From Alphaproteobacteria bacterium (GTDB lineage Bacteria; Pseudomonadota; Alphaproteobacteria; Micropepsales; Micropepsaceae), in the NCBI GenBank assembly GCA_015654705.1, contig JAATGL010000038.1, positions 1 through 42,742 of the forward strand: a stretch of 42,742 nucleotides of DNA, read 5' to 3'. Made by a program: the position numbers and the translations under genes. Shown here piece after piece: positions 17,338-28,176 of the stretch (within the stretch, counting starts at the first letter, position 1; each line of letters begins with the position of its first letter). The notes beneath the pieces were generated by a model that saw only the letters and a list, made by a program, of their open reading frames with translations, was not told the DNA's origin and did not search any database.

Positions 17338-19596
17338 CTAGAATTTCCGCGACAGCGTCAGGCCGACCGTGCGCGGCTGGTTCGGCGTTATCTGATGTTC
17401 GTAAATGGCCGGAGAGAGATAGAGAACGGCGCGTTCGTCGAAGGCATTGTTGACGAACAGGTTGGCGCTCCACTGGCCCGCTTCGGCGCCCAACTGGAAA
17501 TTGGCCGTCGTATAGGCGGGCAAATGCCCGACCCCGACCGGATCGATGTCGTTGACCGAGTCGCCGGTCCGGCTGACATCACCCCGCAGGTGGCCAGCGG
17601 CGCCGATCCAATCGATGGAAAAATCATATTCGGCATAGAGCGAGAATTTATAGCGCGGCGTCACCGGCAGCCGGCTGCCGACCGGCGCCTCGACGAAGCT
17701 GCTGGGCTGGGTGAGCGTGGCGTCGAGATAGGTCGCGCCGCCGCCGACCGTGACTTGCGGAATCGGACGCGCCTCGAACTCCGCCTCGACGCCCTTCGAC
17801 TCGGCCTGACCGACATTGGCCACGACGTAATAAAAGGTCGACGGATCGGGATTGAGGATCGAAAGCTGGAAGTTCTTCCACTGCATCCAGTAGGCAGACA
17901 GGTTCAGTTGCAGGCGATTGTCGAACCATTCGGTCTTGCTGCCTACCTCATAATTGTAAAGGTGATCCGGCCCGTATTGCAGCGGCACCGCGAGCCTCGG
18001 CTTCTGCCGGTTTGCCCCGCCCAGGCGGAAGCCCTCCGAATAGAGCGCGTAAAGCAGGATCGAGGGAGTCCATTTGTAGGACAGCTCAACCTTCGGCGTC
18101 TCGCCGTTCTGCGGCGCCCTCAGATGCGAGTTTTCCACCGGCAGGCCCTTCGGAATTTCCGTGTAGATCTTCCCATTGTTGTGGGCCACGAAATAGCGCC
18201 CGCCGATGGTCGCGGTCAGCTGATCGGTGATTTCGTAGCTGAGCTCGCCGAAAAGGGAAACCTGCGAGCGGTCGTAGGTGACCGTCTGGTGGAAATAGAC
18301 GTCGGTGGGCTCGCTCAGATAGGCCGCGACCGATGCGTAGGACGGCGTGAGCGTGTAGTTGTTGACGTAGGAATCGGAGAGCGTGCTCGTCCGGTCGTTC
18401 TCATAGAAGCCGCCGATAATCCAACTCCAGCGCGAGCCGCTCTTGGAGGTCAGGCGCACCTCGTTGCTGAAGCGTTCGTTCTTCAGGTGAAAATCGTAAT
18501 AGCCTTTGGGGTCGGGCCCGAAATTGTAGAAGGAGTCGTAGGTCGGATAGGCCGCGGCAAGGCCGGTCAGATACTGCATATAAGCGGTGTTATCGACCAT
18601 GCTGTTGATATGCCGGCGGAAATAGCCGCTGGCGGCGACAAGATCGGCAAAGCCGACATCCGCGTTCACCGTGAGCGCAAATTGGTCCCACCTGTCCTTG
18701 AAGAACTCGTCGTAGAAACGAACCGTCTGAAGATCTCCGACCGTGGGATCGAAAGACGACGGACCAGACTGATCGGTGTTCTGGAAGATATAACTTCCGG
18801 TCACCGAGACGTTGCTGTTGATCTGCCATTTGAGCTCGGCGCGGACGCCGCTCTCGCGCTCCGGGTTGACATCCTTCCTGGCGATGGCGGCGTTGCTGTT
18901 CGTTCCGCCGGGCGTGGTGCCGCGAACATTGTCGATGAAGCCGGGCGTCAAGGTGTTGAACGCGGCCATGCGAAACGCCAGCGTGTCCTCGACGATCGGA
19001 ACGTTCACCATCCCGTTGACGTCATAACCCAGTCCGCCATGATCGACGGAGGTGCCGGTGCCTTCCAGCGAACCTTCGAAGGTGTCGAGATCCGGCTTGT
19101 TGGTGATGATGCGGATCGTTCCGGACTCGGAACTGGCGCCGAACAGCGTGCCTTGGGGGCCCGGCAACACCTCGATGCGTTCGATGTCGAACAGATGCGG
19201 GTCGGGCATCAGCCCGTGGGCGGTCAGGGGCTGCTCGTCCAGGTAAAGAGCGGCGGGTGATTCCAGCGTGCGGTCGCCGGTGCTGGCGGCGATGCCGCGT
19301 ATGACCAGCGTCGTCTGTCCGGGCCCCGCCTCGTTGAACGACACGCTGGGCGCGAAACGGGCGTAATCGTCGAACTTCTGAAGATTGAGATCCTTGATCT
19401 TCTGATTGCTGAAGGCCTGGAGCGTGACCGGCGTATCCTGGGCGATTTCCGGGCGCTTGCGCGCCGTCACCACGACCGTCTCGATTCCCTGCGGCGTTTC
19501 CGGCGCGGGATCGGCCCGGCCCATCGACGCGGCGGCGATGAGGGCCGCGAGCGAAACGCTTCCCAATAACGCGGCGTGTCGGCGACGCGAACGCAT
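17338..19596 (-). CDS. TonB-dependent outer-membrane receptor
   Basis: A 752-aa receptor. Signal peptide, then a TonB-box-like ETVVVTARK near residue 40, a plug domain (LVIRGIAASTG, YLDEQPLT, IERIEVLPGPQGTLFGASSESGTIRIITNKP), and a beta-barrel with repeated aromatic strands ending in SRKF with C-terminal Phe. No N-terminal STN signalling domain, so it is a plain transporter. The plug is of the type seen in sphingomonad/caulobacter receptors. AGGGGG lies just before ATG 19596. It is divergent from the beta-hydroxylase gene; the 165-bp gap may hold a shared promoter. The ligand is unknown; the neighbouring side-chain-modifying enzymes make a modified peptide or protein-bound ligand worth considering. 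Confidence 0.92.
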   Translation of the reverse strand: MRSRRRHAALLGSVSLAALIAAASMGRADPAPETPQGIETVVVTARKRPEIAQDTPVTLQAFSNQKIKDLNLQKFDDYARFAPSVSFNEAGPGQTTLVIRGIAASTGDRTLESPAALYLDEQPLTAHGLMPDPHLFDIERIEVLPGPQGTLFGASSESGTIRIITNKPDLDTFEGSLEGTGTSVDHGGLGYDVNGMVNVPIVEDTLAFRMAAFNTLTPGFIDNVRGTTPGGTNSNAAIARKDVNPERESGVRAELKWQINSNVSVTGSYIFQNTDQSGPSSFDPTVGDLQTVRFYDEFFKDRWDQFALTVNADVGFADLVAASGYFRRHINSMVDNTAYMQYLTGLAAAYPTYDSFYNFGPDPKGYYDFHLKNERFSNEVRLTSKSGSRWSWIIGGFYENDRTSTLSDSYVNNYTLTPSYASVAAYLSEPTDVYFHQTVTYDRSQVSLFGELSYEITDQLTATIGGRYFVAHNNGKIYTEIPKGLPVENSHLRAPQNGETPKVELSYKWTPSILLYALYSEGFRLGGANRQKPRLAVPLQYGPDHLYNYEVGSKTEWFDNRLQLNLSAYWMQWKNFQLSILNPDPSTFYYVVANVGQAESKGVEAEFEARPIPQVTVGGGATYLDATLTQPSSFVEAPVGSRLPVTPRYKFSLYAEYDFSIDWIGAAGHLRGDVSRTGDSVNDIDPVGVGHLPAYTTANFQLGAEAGQWSANLFVNNAFDERAVLYLSPAIYEHQITPNQPRTVGLTLSRKF

Positions 19597-19761
19597 GCTG
19601 CCCCCTGAAAACTCATCATGCGGCAGCGCGCCATGCGCGACAGCCCCCGCTCATGTTATGAACGCGGGGAAATCCGGTGCCCAGTGAAGCTTTGGTGAAA
19701 GCGCCACTGCGCAACGCCGGAATTGAAATCGTGAACGTCTTCGATCGCCGGACGGAACAGG

Positions 19762-20307
19762 ATGGATATCGACGTGCCCTTTCGTTGCCTCGGCCCGGCC
19801 GCCTCCGAAGCGCTGACCGCGGCCATTCTGTCGCAGCCGGAGGAAGCCTGGCTGGAGCAGCCGCATCGTCAGCGCGCCTATGACGTTCATCACCAGACCG
19901 CCTCCATCGTCCTGCTGTTCTGCGATGAGGGCTGGCCCAACGGCCAAGTGTTCCGGGAGCCCGGATGGGCGCGGCTGGCCGACACCGCCTTGCCGCTCGT
20001 CGAAACGATCATCGCGCGGCACTATCGGCCCGGCGGCACCGTGCTGCGGGCCATGGCGGCCAGGCTGAAAGCCGGCGGCCGCATCGCCCCGCATATCGAC
20101 TCGCTGGAATCGTTTCGGATGGGCCACCGCATTCATGTACCGATCACCACTCATCCGCGCGTGCGTTTCACCATCGACGGCAAGCCGCTGACGATGCAGA
20201 CGGGCAACGCCTATGAGATCAACAATCAGAAAATGCATAGCGTCATGAATGCGGGCAGCGACGACCGCATCACCTTCATCTTCGATTACGTCGCGCCGGC
20301 ATCGTGA
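19762..20307 (+). CDS. Aspartyl/asparaginyl beta-hydroxylase-type dioxygenase
   Basis: A 181-aa Fe(II)/2-oxoglutarate dioxygenase of the aspartyl/asparaginyl beta-hydroxylase family. Iron ligands HxD are His111 and Asp113 (RIAPHIDS) with distal His159 in NNQKMHSVMN; Arg169 in DDRITFIFDY would bind 2-oxoglutarate. HRIHVPI (122-128) is a family signature. It probably hydroxylates an Asp/Asn or related side chain. No signal peptide. Its stop overlaps the next gene's start, so the two products are co-translated. Divergent from the TonB receptor. The peptide substrate is not encoded recognisably nearby. Confidence 0.88.
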   Translation: MDIDVPFRCLGPAASEALTAAILSQPEEAWLEQPHRQRAYDVHHQTASIVLLFCDEGWPNGQVFREPGWARLADTALPLVETIIARHYRPGGTVLRAMAARLKAGGRIAPHIDSLESFRMGHRIHVPITTHPRVRFTIDGKPLTMQTGNAYEINNQKMHSVMNAGSDDRITFIFDYVAPAS

Positions 20308-21221
20308 CCAGGCTTCTCGCCACCTCCGTCGTCCGCGGCAGCGTCCAGGGGGAGAGCCATGGCGGCGCCTTTCTCATCGACCTTCAGGCCGAAACCGTCG
20401 AGCAGAAACTCGACTGGAACACCGCCGATATCGCATGGGAGGGGCGCGGCTGGGACCGCGGCCTGCGCGGCATCGCCTTCGGTGACGACGCGGTGCTGAT
20501 CGCCGCCAGCGCCGAGCTCACCATGTTCACGCCGGATTTCGGCTCGCGCCGCGCCTGGTCCAATCCCTATCTGCGCCATGCGCACGAAATCTCGCGCTGG
20601 CGCCAGATGCTCTACATGACCTCGACCGGGTTCGACGCCATCCTCGGTTTCGATCTCTCCGTTTGCGCCTTCACCTTTGGGCTCGCCTTGAGCGCCCAGG
20701 GCGAGCGCATCGGCTGGCGCGTCTTCGATCCGCGCCAGCCCGGCGGCCCGCCGCCGTGCAACACCTTTCATCTGAACAGCGTCACCGCGACCGATTACGG
20801 GCTATTCATCGCCGGGCTCAATTCGCCGGGCCTCTTGCGCTTCGACGGCAAGGCGCTGGCCGTCGTGGCGAGCCTGCCGGCCGGCACGCACAATGCCCAG
20901 CCCTTCGGCGGCGGCCTTCTGTTCAACGATACGCGCGCCAATCTGGTGCGCCACGTCACCGCCGCGCGCCAACGCCAGTTCTTCGTCCCCTCTTACGACG
21001 AGGCCTCGCTGACCCACCGCGACGCCGACCGCAGCGGCATCGCGCGGCAGGCCTTCGCCCGCGGACTGTGCGCGATCGGCGAGACGATCGTCGCGGCGGG
21101 TTCTTCGCCCTCCACCATCGCCCTGCACGATCTGGCCGCCAACAAAACGACGCGGGTGATCACGCTGTCGCGCGATCTGCGCAACGCCATTCACGGACTG
21201 GAAGTCTGGCCCTTCGATTAA
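20304..21221 (+). CDS. Conserved propeller-like protein, coupled to the hydroxylase
   Basis: A 305-aa protein without signal peptide whose GTG start overlaps the hydroxylase stop by four bases (GTGA), a sign of translational coupling. Repeated beta units are visible: RGIAFGDDAVLIAASAELTM, NSVTATDYGLFIAGLNSPGL, ARGLCAIGETIVAAGSSPST, each ending in a short L/F-R-F-D or H-D-L turn, as in six-bladed propellers. It recalls the TIGR03032/DUF4915 type of hypothetical protein, but I am not sure of that. GTHNAQPFGGGLLFNDT is a notable conserved-looking segment. It probably assists the hydroxylase or binds its substrate. It overlaps the convergent sulfotransferase gene by four bases at the stop. Confidence 0.7.
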   Translation: MTRLLATSVVRGSVQGESHGGAFLIDLQAETVEQKLDWNTADIAWEGRGWDRGLRGIAFGDDAVLIAASAELTMFTPDFGSRRAWSNPYLRHAHEISRWRQMLYMTSTGFDAILGFDLSVCAFTFGLALSAQGERIGWRVFDPRQPGGPPPCNTFHLNSVTATDYGLFIAGLNSPGLLRFDGKALAVVASLPAGTHNAQPFGGGLLFNDTRANLVRHVTAARQRQFFVPSYDEASLTHRDADRSGIARQAFARGLCAIGETIVAAGSSPSTIALHDLAANKTTRVITLSRDLRNAIHGLEVWPFD

Positions 21222-23002
21222 ACGCCGGCCGCGCGCACATGATCGGGAAGCTCCGCCAGCGCGGGCGCCAAATGCCGTTCGAGATCTTCGAGGAACGGCG
21301 CAAAACGCCGCCAGCTCTGCAGCGAACTCCTGTAGACGGGCCGGCGCACCTGCTCCGAACTGGCCGTCTTCACCGCCCGCTCGGTGCGATGAAAATCCAG
21401 GCAGGCATCCTCCCAGGCAAGGCCGCAATGGGCGAGGATGCGCCGCGTCTGGCCCTCCTGATCGGCAAGCATCGCTTCATAGTCCACGCGCAGCACCGTT
21501 CCCGGCAAGACGCGGTCCCAATGTTTCATGATCCGCGCATATTGCAGATAATATTCGGCGAGTTCGAACAGGTCGTAGGTGAAGGCCTGACCCTTGGCGA
21601 AAAGCTGCTTGAACGAGCCCATGCAGCTGTCCATGGGATGACGTCGCGCGTCGATCACCTTTGCATTCGGCAGGATGAGCTTGAGAAAGCCGATGGTCGG
21701 GAAATTGTTGGGCATCTTGTCCGTGAAATGGACGGCCGGGCCCCGTTGCCAGCGTGTTTGCTCAATATAGGCGCGTCCGAGCGCCGCGAAATCCGCTTCC
21801 TCCAGATCGCGCAAGGTCTCCGGATAGCTCACACCGTCGGAACGGTATTTGCCCGTCGCCATGGCGAGCTGGCCGAGATTCGGCAACTCGCTGGTGCCGT
21901 CGACCTGGCTGTGGCTGGCCAGAATCTGCTCGATCAGCGTCGAACCCGACCGCGGCAGGCCGACGATGAAGATCGGCGCGGAATCGTCGTGGCCGAAGCC
22001 CGCGCGCTCGGCCAGGAATTTTTCGTCGAACAGACCGATGATGTGATCGTTGAGCGTCTCCGTTTGCACGGGATCGTAGCTGACGCGGGTCCGCTGTTCC
22101 CGGTTGCCGTCGCAATAGAAGGCGAACGCACGGGCGAAATCCCCTTCGTCTTCGTGAGCCTTGCCGAGCGCGAACAGAATGGCGATGCGATTGTCGGGCG
22201 ACAGCGCCGCCTGTTCGAGCAGCCGTTCCATGCGCATGATTTCGTCGGCGGCGAACCGATAGGTCTTGAGGTTGGCGAGACTCCACCAGACCTGGCCGTA
22301 ATCGGGCCTAGCATCGAGACACATGCGATAGGCCTCGATCGCTTCGCGCTGCCGGCCAATGGTCTTGAGCACATGCCCCTTGCCGATCAGCGCCCCGGGA
22401 TGAGCGGGCTGGCGTTCCAGCGCCGTGTCGTAACTTTGCTCCGCCCGCTCGTGCGCACCCGCCGCCGCCAGCGCGTTGCCGAGATTGAAATGCGACTGCG
22501 CGTCTCTGGGATCGAGCGCGGTCGCGCGCTGGAACGCATCGATGGCTTCGTCCAACCGGTCGCGCTCATAAAGCACGCTGCCGAGGTTGTTCCAGGCGAA
22601 GATAAAATCCGGCGCCAGCGCCAGGCAGCGACGAAGCTGGGTCTCGGCTTCGTCCAGATGCCCCGTCTGCGCCAGAGCCAGTGCGTAGAGACGCAGCGCA
22701 TCGACCGAATCCGGCTCGCGGGACAGAATTGCGCGATAGAGCGCAAGCGCGCCTTCGATATCGCCCGTTTGTTGCAATGTCGCCGCTTCGGCGAGCGCTG
22801 CGTGCGCTGGCGAAAGGGCAAAATACCGATCGAAGGCGATATCGGCTTCGGCCGCGCGGCCCGAGCGCAGGAGCGACTGTCCAAGCCCCCTCCAAGCCGC
22901 GGCATCGTCGGGCCGGTCCGCGCAAGCCTTCCGCCATATCGCCACCGCGCCTGCGCGGTCGCCGCTTGCCGCCGGCCGTCGTGCCTCCGCCTTGCTCTTC
23001 AT
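21218..23002 (-). CDS. TPR-containing sulfotransferase
   Basis: A 594-aa cytoplasmic protein. Residues about 10-270 are tandem TPR helices with the usual W-x3-G/A-x2-A pattern (AWNNLGSVLYERDRLDEAI, SHFNLGNALAAAGAHERAE). A PAPS-dependent sulfotransferase domain follows: 5'-phosphosulfate loop FIVGLPRSGSTLIEQILASH near 347, and 3'-phosphate motif DARRHPMDSCMGSFKQ near 450. TPR-sulfotransferases are common in alphaproteobacteria; most have no known acceptor, and tyrosine or carbohydrate sulfation are both possible. It faces the hydroxylase/propeller pair tail to tail. Ribosome site before ATG 23002 is weak. Confidence 0.9.
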   Translation of the reverse strand: MKSKAEARRPAASGDRAGAVAIWRKACADRPDDAAAWRGLGQSLLRSGRAAEADIAFDRYFALSPAHAALAEAATLQQTGDIEGALALYRAILSREPDSVDALRLYALALAQTGHLDEAETQLRRCLALAPDFIFAWNNLGSVLYERDRLDEAIDAFQRATALDPRDAQSHFNLGNALAAAGAHERAEQSYDTALERQPAHPGALIGKGHVLKTIGRQREAIEAYRMCLDARPDYGQVWWSLANLKTYRFAADEIMRMERLLEQAALSPDNRIAILFALGKAHEDEGDFARAFAFYCDGNREQRTRVSYDPVQTETLNDHIIGLFDEKFLAERAGFGHDDSAPIFIVGLPRSGSTLIEQILASHSQVDGTSELPNLGQLAMATGKYRSDGVSYPETLRDLEEADFAALGRAYIEQTRWQRGPAVHFTDKMPNNFPTIGFLKLILPNAKVIDARRHPMDSCMGSFKQLFAKGQAFTYDLFELAEYYLQYARIMKHWDRVLPGTVLRVDYEAMLADQEGQTRRILAHCGLAWEDACLDFHRTERAVKTASSEQVRRPVYRSSLQSWRRFAPFLEDLERHLAPALAELPDHVRAAGV

Positions 23003-23124
23003 GGCTCAGCTTCGCCGTCTTCAAGCACAGTGAGGGCCACCCTTCGGAACAACCTCGTGTCCGATGCGCGCATGCCCAAGCAGAATGCACCCTCACTTTT
23101 TCCGAACATGGTTTCGGCGCAGGT

Positions 23125-24723
23125 TCAGAGGCGCTTCGCATCTTTCGGCTGCACGCGAATGATCGCCATCATGCCGCGATCTTCGTGCTTGAGAATATGA
23201 CAGTGATAAACGAAGTCGCCGGTGATCGGTCCGCGAAAATCCATCCGCACCGTGATGCTCGGATAATCGCCGCCGCCGAGCCAGTAAGGCACCTGATAGG
23301 TGTCATAGAACTGCTGCTGCTTCTTCGGCACGGCAACGCCGTTGACGGCCTTGAGCAGGAAATGCACCTGGTGGATATGAAATTCGTGAACTTCCGCGGT
23401 GCGGTTCTCGATCGTCCAGTCTTCCACTGCGCCCTGGTTCGTGACGATTGCCGGCGGATTGTTGGGATCGAAAAGCTGCTCCGTCTGCCCGTCGACCGTG
23501 ACGTAATAATCGTCGCCGGCTTCCGAGAAATACAGCAGGCGGTTCGTCGTCGGCTTGAGGTCCGCCAGATTCTCGAAGCGCTGGGCGTTGGCAGGTTTGG
23601 ATCGCCTGGCGACCCGCGGCAGGTCGAGCGGCGCGGCGACATTCTGTATCTTTGCGAGCGTGCGCTCGGGATCCTTGTCGCCAAAATGACCGGTGTCGAT
23701 CGTGTTGGTGACCAGCAGCGCATCCTTTACCTTCGTCGACGGCGCGGTGACGATAAATTCCGCGCGCCCACCCGGCGGCAACAGGATGTCTTTCTGGGTG
23801 ATGATCGTGCCCTGGCGCTTGCCGTCCTGCGAGCCCGTCGGCACGCCGTCCAAGGCGACGATCTGGAGTTTCTGCACCTTGTTGTCGTAGAGTACCTGCA
23901 GATCGGCGATCGTATTGGCCGCCGCGTTGGTGACGCGCCAGAATTCCTGCTCGCCGGCGGCCGTCTGAATGATCGGCTCTGCATAGTCGGGATAGAGGAT
24001 GGGCACGTAATTCAGCGAGATGTCCCATGCCGGCGGGTAGCCGGCCGGCTTGTGCCCGGGCTGGTTCTGCAACAGCTGATCGCGGATCACCAGAATGCGC
24101 TCCGGCAAGCCGGACACCGCTGGCTGGAGATTTGCAATGCCCTCCACCTCGATCACGCCGCTCGCGCCGCCCTGCAGCGCCGCTTCGCTGAGCGTGTGCA
24201 CATGCGGATGGTACCAATAAAGCCCTGGCGGCTCGTTCGCCGGAATCCTGATCGTGTAGGTGAAAGTCTCTCCCGAATTCACCAGCGTGTGGATAATCTC
24301 GTCGCTATGGCACTTGGGCGCCACGTTGGTGCCGTGGAAATGCATGTTGACCGAGGCGGCGGTCATCGTCGCATCGCCGCACGTGTCTGCGGCGTTCGAC
24401 ATCAATTCGGCCGGTCCGCCAATAGGTGGGGGAATATTGTTGGTGAGCGTGACTTTCAGCGTGTCGCCCGGATTTACATGCAGGGTCGGCGATTGCTGCC
24501 CGTCCGGCGTCAGGAAACAAAACAGCGTATGTCCCGCGTCGTCCACGGACGTGTAGTAGCCGAGCGACACTTTCAAGACACCGTTCTTGCTGTATAGATC
24601 GGCCGGCCGCGCAACCACGCTGCCGGCAGCGGGCCTCGGACAGGTGCCGCCGTCCGGTGTCCTGGCATGGGCCGGTACGGCAAAAAGCAGCAGCAGAACC
24701 AGCAAGGCAAAAGCTTTTTGCAT
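23125..24723 (-). CDS. Secreted multicopper oxidase
   Basis: A 532-aa periplasmic multicopper oxidase with a signal peptide ending AHA (about residue 20). All four copper motifs are visible: HFHG (128-131), YHPHVH (171-176), HEFHIHQVHF (about 446-455) and YHCHILKHEDRGMM (about 506-519), the last giving the type 1 copper Cys/His with a Met axial ligand. It would couple one-electron oxidation (phenols, Cu(I) or similar) to reduction of O2 to water. No Met-rich CueO-type segment is evident, so a laccase-like role is as likely as copper resistance. Divergent from the catalase gene. Confidence 0.92.
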   Translation of the reverse strand: MQKAFALLVLLLLFAVPAHARTPDGGTCPRPAAGSVVARPADLYSKNGVLKVSLGYYTSVDDAGHTLFCFLTPDGQQSPTLHVNPGDTLKVTLTNNIPPPIGGPAELMSNAADTCGDATMTAASVNMHFHGTNVAPKCHSDEIIHTLVNSGETFTYTIRIPANEPPGLYWYHPHVHTLSEAALQGGASGVIEVEGIANLQPAVSGLPERILVIRDQLLQNQPGHKPAGYPPAWDISLNYVPILYPDYAEPIIQTAAGEQEFWRVTNAAANTIADLQVLYDNKVQKLQIVALDGVPTGSQDGKRQGTIITQKDILLPPGGRAEFIVTAPSTKVKDALLVTNTIDTGHFGDKDPERTLAKIQNVAAPLDLPRVARRSKPANAQRFENLADLKPTTNRLLYFSEAGDDYYVTVDGQTEQLFDPNNPPAIVTNQGAVEDWTIENRTAEVHEFHIHQVHFLLKAVNGVAVPKKQQQFYDTYQVPYWLGGGDYPSITVRMDFRGPITGDFVYHCHILKHEDRGMMAIIRVQPKDAKRL

Positions 24724-24941
24724 GAAATCCTCGACTCAAAGACGGCGCGCACTGAGCAAGTCGATCCTTGCCGGAAAAGTGCAGATTCTCAAGTGATCTT
24801 CGGTCGAACGAGCGCCGCCACCGTTCATCTCGCGGCGGAGTAGGCCGAGCCCTCCCGTCATCACACAGCCGACCAGCGGCCGGCCAAGAGCAGCGATTTG
24901 CAGTTTCGCGCGTTACCTCTTGCCACCGACGCGAGCAAATC

Positions 24942-27050
<2,109 letters not shown>

Positions 27051-27106
27051 GGCGCCGTCGCGCCGCAACCGCAAAATCGTGGTGGGTTTTATCAACCGCT
27101 GTTACG

Positions 27107-27352
27107 ATGTCAGGCCTGGAAGCGCAACGGGTCATCGCTCTGCGAATGGCAAAACTTGCCGTAGGCGGTCCGGCCGCTCTTGCCGAGACGCAGTTGATGC
27201 TCACCGAAAAGGTGCAGGCTTCCATTGAAGCCGCCGCGATGCTTGCGTCCGGCGGCTCTGCGCTAAGCGTTGTAAATCACTATCGCGCTGCAATTCGGGC
27301 AAACGAAAAGCGCCTTACACGCGCGCGCCAATGGAAGACTCAGCGAACGTAG
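27107..27352 (+). CDS. Short phasin-like conserved protein
   Basis: About 81 aa: MSGLEAQRVIALRMAKLAVG, then ALAETQLMLTEKVQASIEAA, VVNHYRAAIRANEKRL. The pattern (RVIxLRMxKLAxGG, EKxxAxxEA, VxxYRxxxxANxxRL) is that of small alphaproteobacterial phasin-like helical proteins of unclear role. Start uncertain: ATG 27047 overlaps the catalase stop as ATGA, which would suggest coupling, but the 20 codons between 27047 and 27107 have low GC at third positions, so ATG 27107 is preferred. The end overlaps the convergent gene by 13 bp. Confidence 0.55.
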   Translation: MSGLEAQRVIALRMAKLAVGGPAALAETQLMLTEKVQASIEAAAMLASGGSALSVVNHYRAAIRANEKRLTRARQWKTQRT

Positions 27353-27768
27353 GTGAATGTGTTGCAAAGGCCCGGCGAAGCCGTGTTCGCCGGCTTTTCC
27401 GCGCCGGTGAAAGCGTCAAGCTCCAAGCCCAGGGGCGGCTGCGGCACCACCACGATCCATGTCGGAGGCGTATCCCCACACAGTTTCTTGCCGTTAAGCA
27501 GCGTGGGATTGACCGGGCTGGTCACCGCATAAACATGAGCCGGGATCGAACCCTGGTCGGGCTTGAACGAGGCCGCCGTGCTGTCCAGGCGCAACGGAAA
27601 ATCCGCATTGCCCGCATGAAGCCTTTTCGGCTGCACGATGATCGGCCCGGTGATGGTGGTAGCCGCCGCGTTGTCCGGCCGCCAGCTCGGAAAATCATCG
27701 TCGTCCGCGAAGGCCGCGTTGGTCAGGCAAAGCAGGACGGCCGCGGCCATGCAGAACACAGGTTTCAT
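27340..27768 (-). CDS. Small secreted hypothetical protein
   Basis: A 142-aa exported protein: signal peptide MKPVFCMAAAVLLCLTNAAF-A, then an acidic start DDDDFPSW and a beta-rich region with a Cys pair (LCGDTPPTW, GLCNTFTYVR). I do not recognise a family. GGAG lies nine bases before ATG 27768. The gene runs convergently to the phasin-like gene and overlaps its 3' end slightly. Its upstream region (27769-28176) is shared with the large phosphoesterase. Confidence 0.7.
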   Translation of the reverse strand: MKPVFCMAAAVLLCLTNAAFADDDDFPSWRPDNAAATTITGPIIVQPKRLHAGNADFPLRLDSTAASFKPDQGSIPAHVYAVTSPVNPTLLNGKKLCGDTPPTWIVVVPQPPLGLELDAFTGAEKPANTASPGLCNTFTYVR

Positions 27769-28176
27769 TCGACAAATCTCCACTCTTCGACCGCCCGCAA
27801 TTCGAAGCAAGCGGTCAGATGTTCGTTGCGCGAATGTTGGCGCGCGCAAGGAATGATCGGCGAAATGTACGACAGTTTCATGTTGCGCAGCCCCTTTCGT
27901 ACGCGCCGTCTCCGTCTCTCGCACGCCGGTTCCGTCAAAAGAATTTGTGGGGAGCGAACGCCAACATGAGAAAGCCCGCGATTCTTTCCGATCCATGAAG
28001 CACTACCTACAAAAGAATGGAGCGGTGCTAACGGAATTCAGTGCCTCTTCTTCATGTCCCATCGCCCGATCGTCATGCCCTCGTCACCGGTTCGCAACAG
28101 TCGGGGCGCATTTGTGCTTGACGCCGTGAGCAGAGGCTGCGGCTCCTCGTCAATCCGATTTCAAGGGGAAATCCAA
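27769..28176. other. 408-bp divergent intergenic region
   Basis: No convincing coding sequence. It separates the divergent small secreted protein and the large phosphoesterase, so it must hold two promoters. I looked for a Pho-box type direct repeat (CTGTCAT-like) and found only CTGTCGT-type partial matches on the minus strand, which I do not count. Confidence 0.5.

Noticed and set aside
17395-19260. Open plus-strand frame of about 620 codons opposite the TonB-dependent receptor.
   Set aside because: No motif and no start context; the receptor on the minus strand is complete from signal peptide to terminal Phe.
20663-24597. Long open plus-strand frames running across the propeller gene end, the sulfotransferase and the oxidase.
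   Set aside because: They cross gene boundaries and have no motif; the sulfotransferase and oxidase on the minus strand have complete catalytic signatures.
27769-28176. Possible Pho-box before the acid phosphatase-like gene.
   Set aside because: Only single CTGTC-type words were seen, not two direct repeats with 4-bp spacing.
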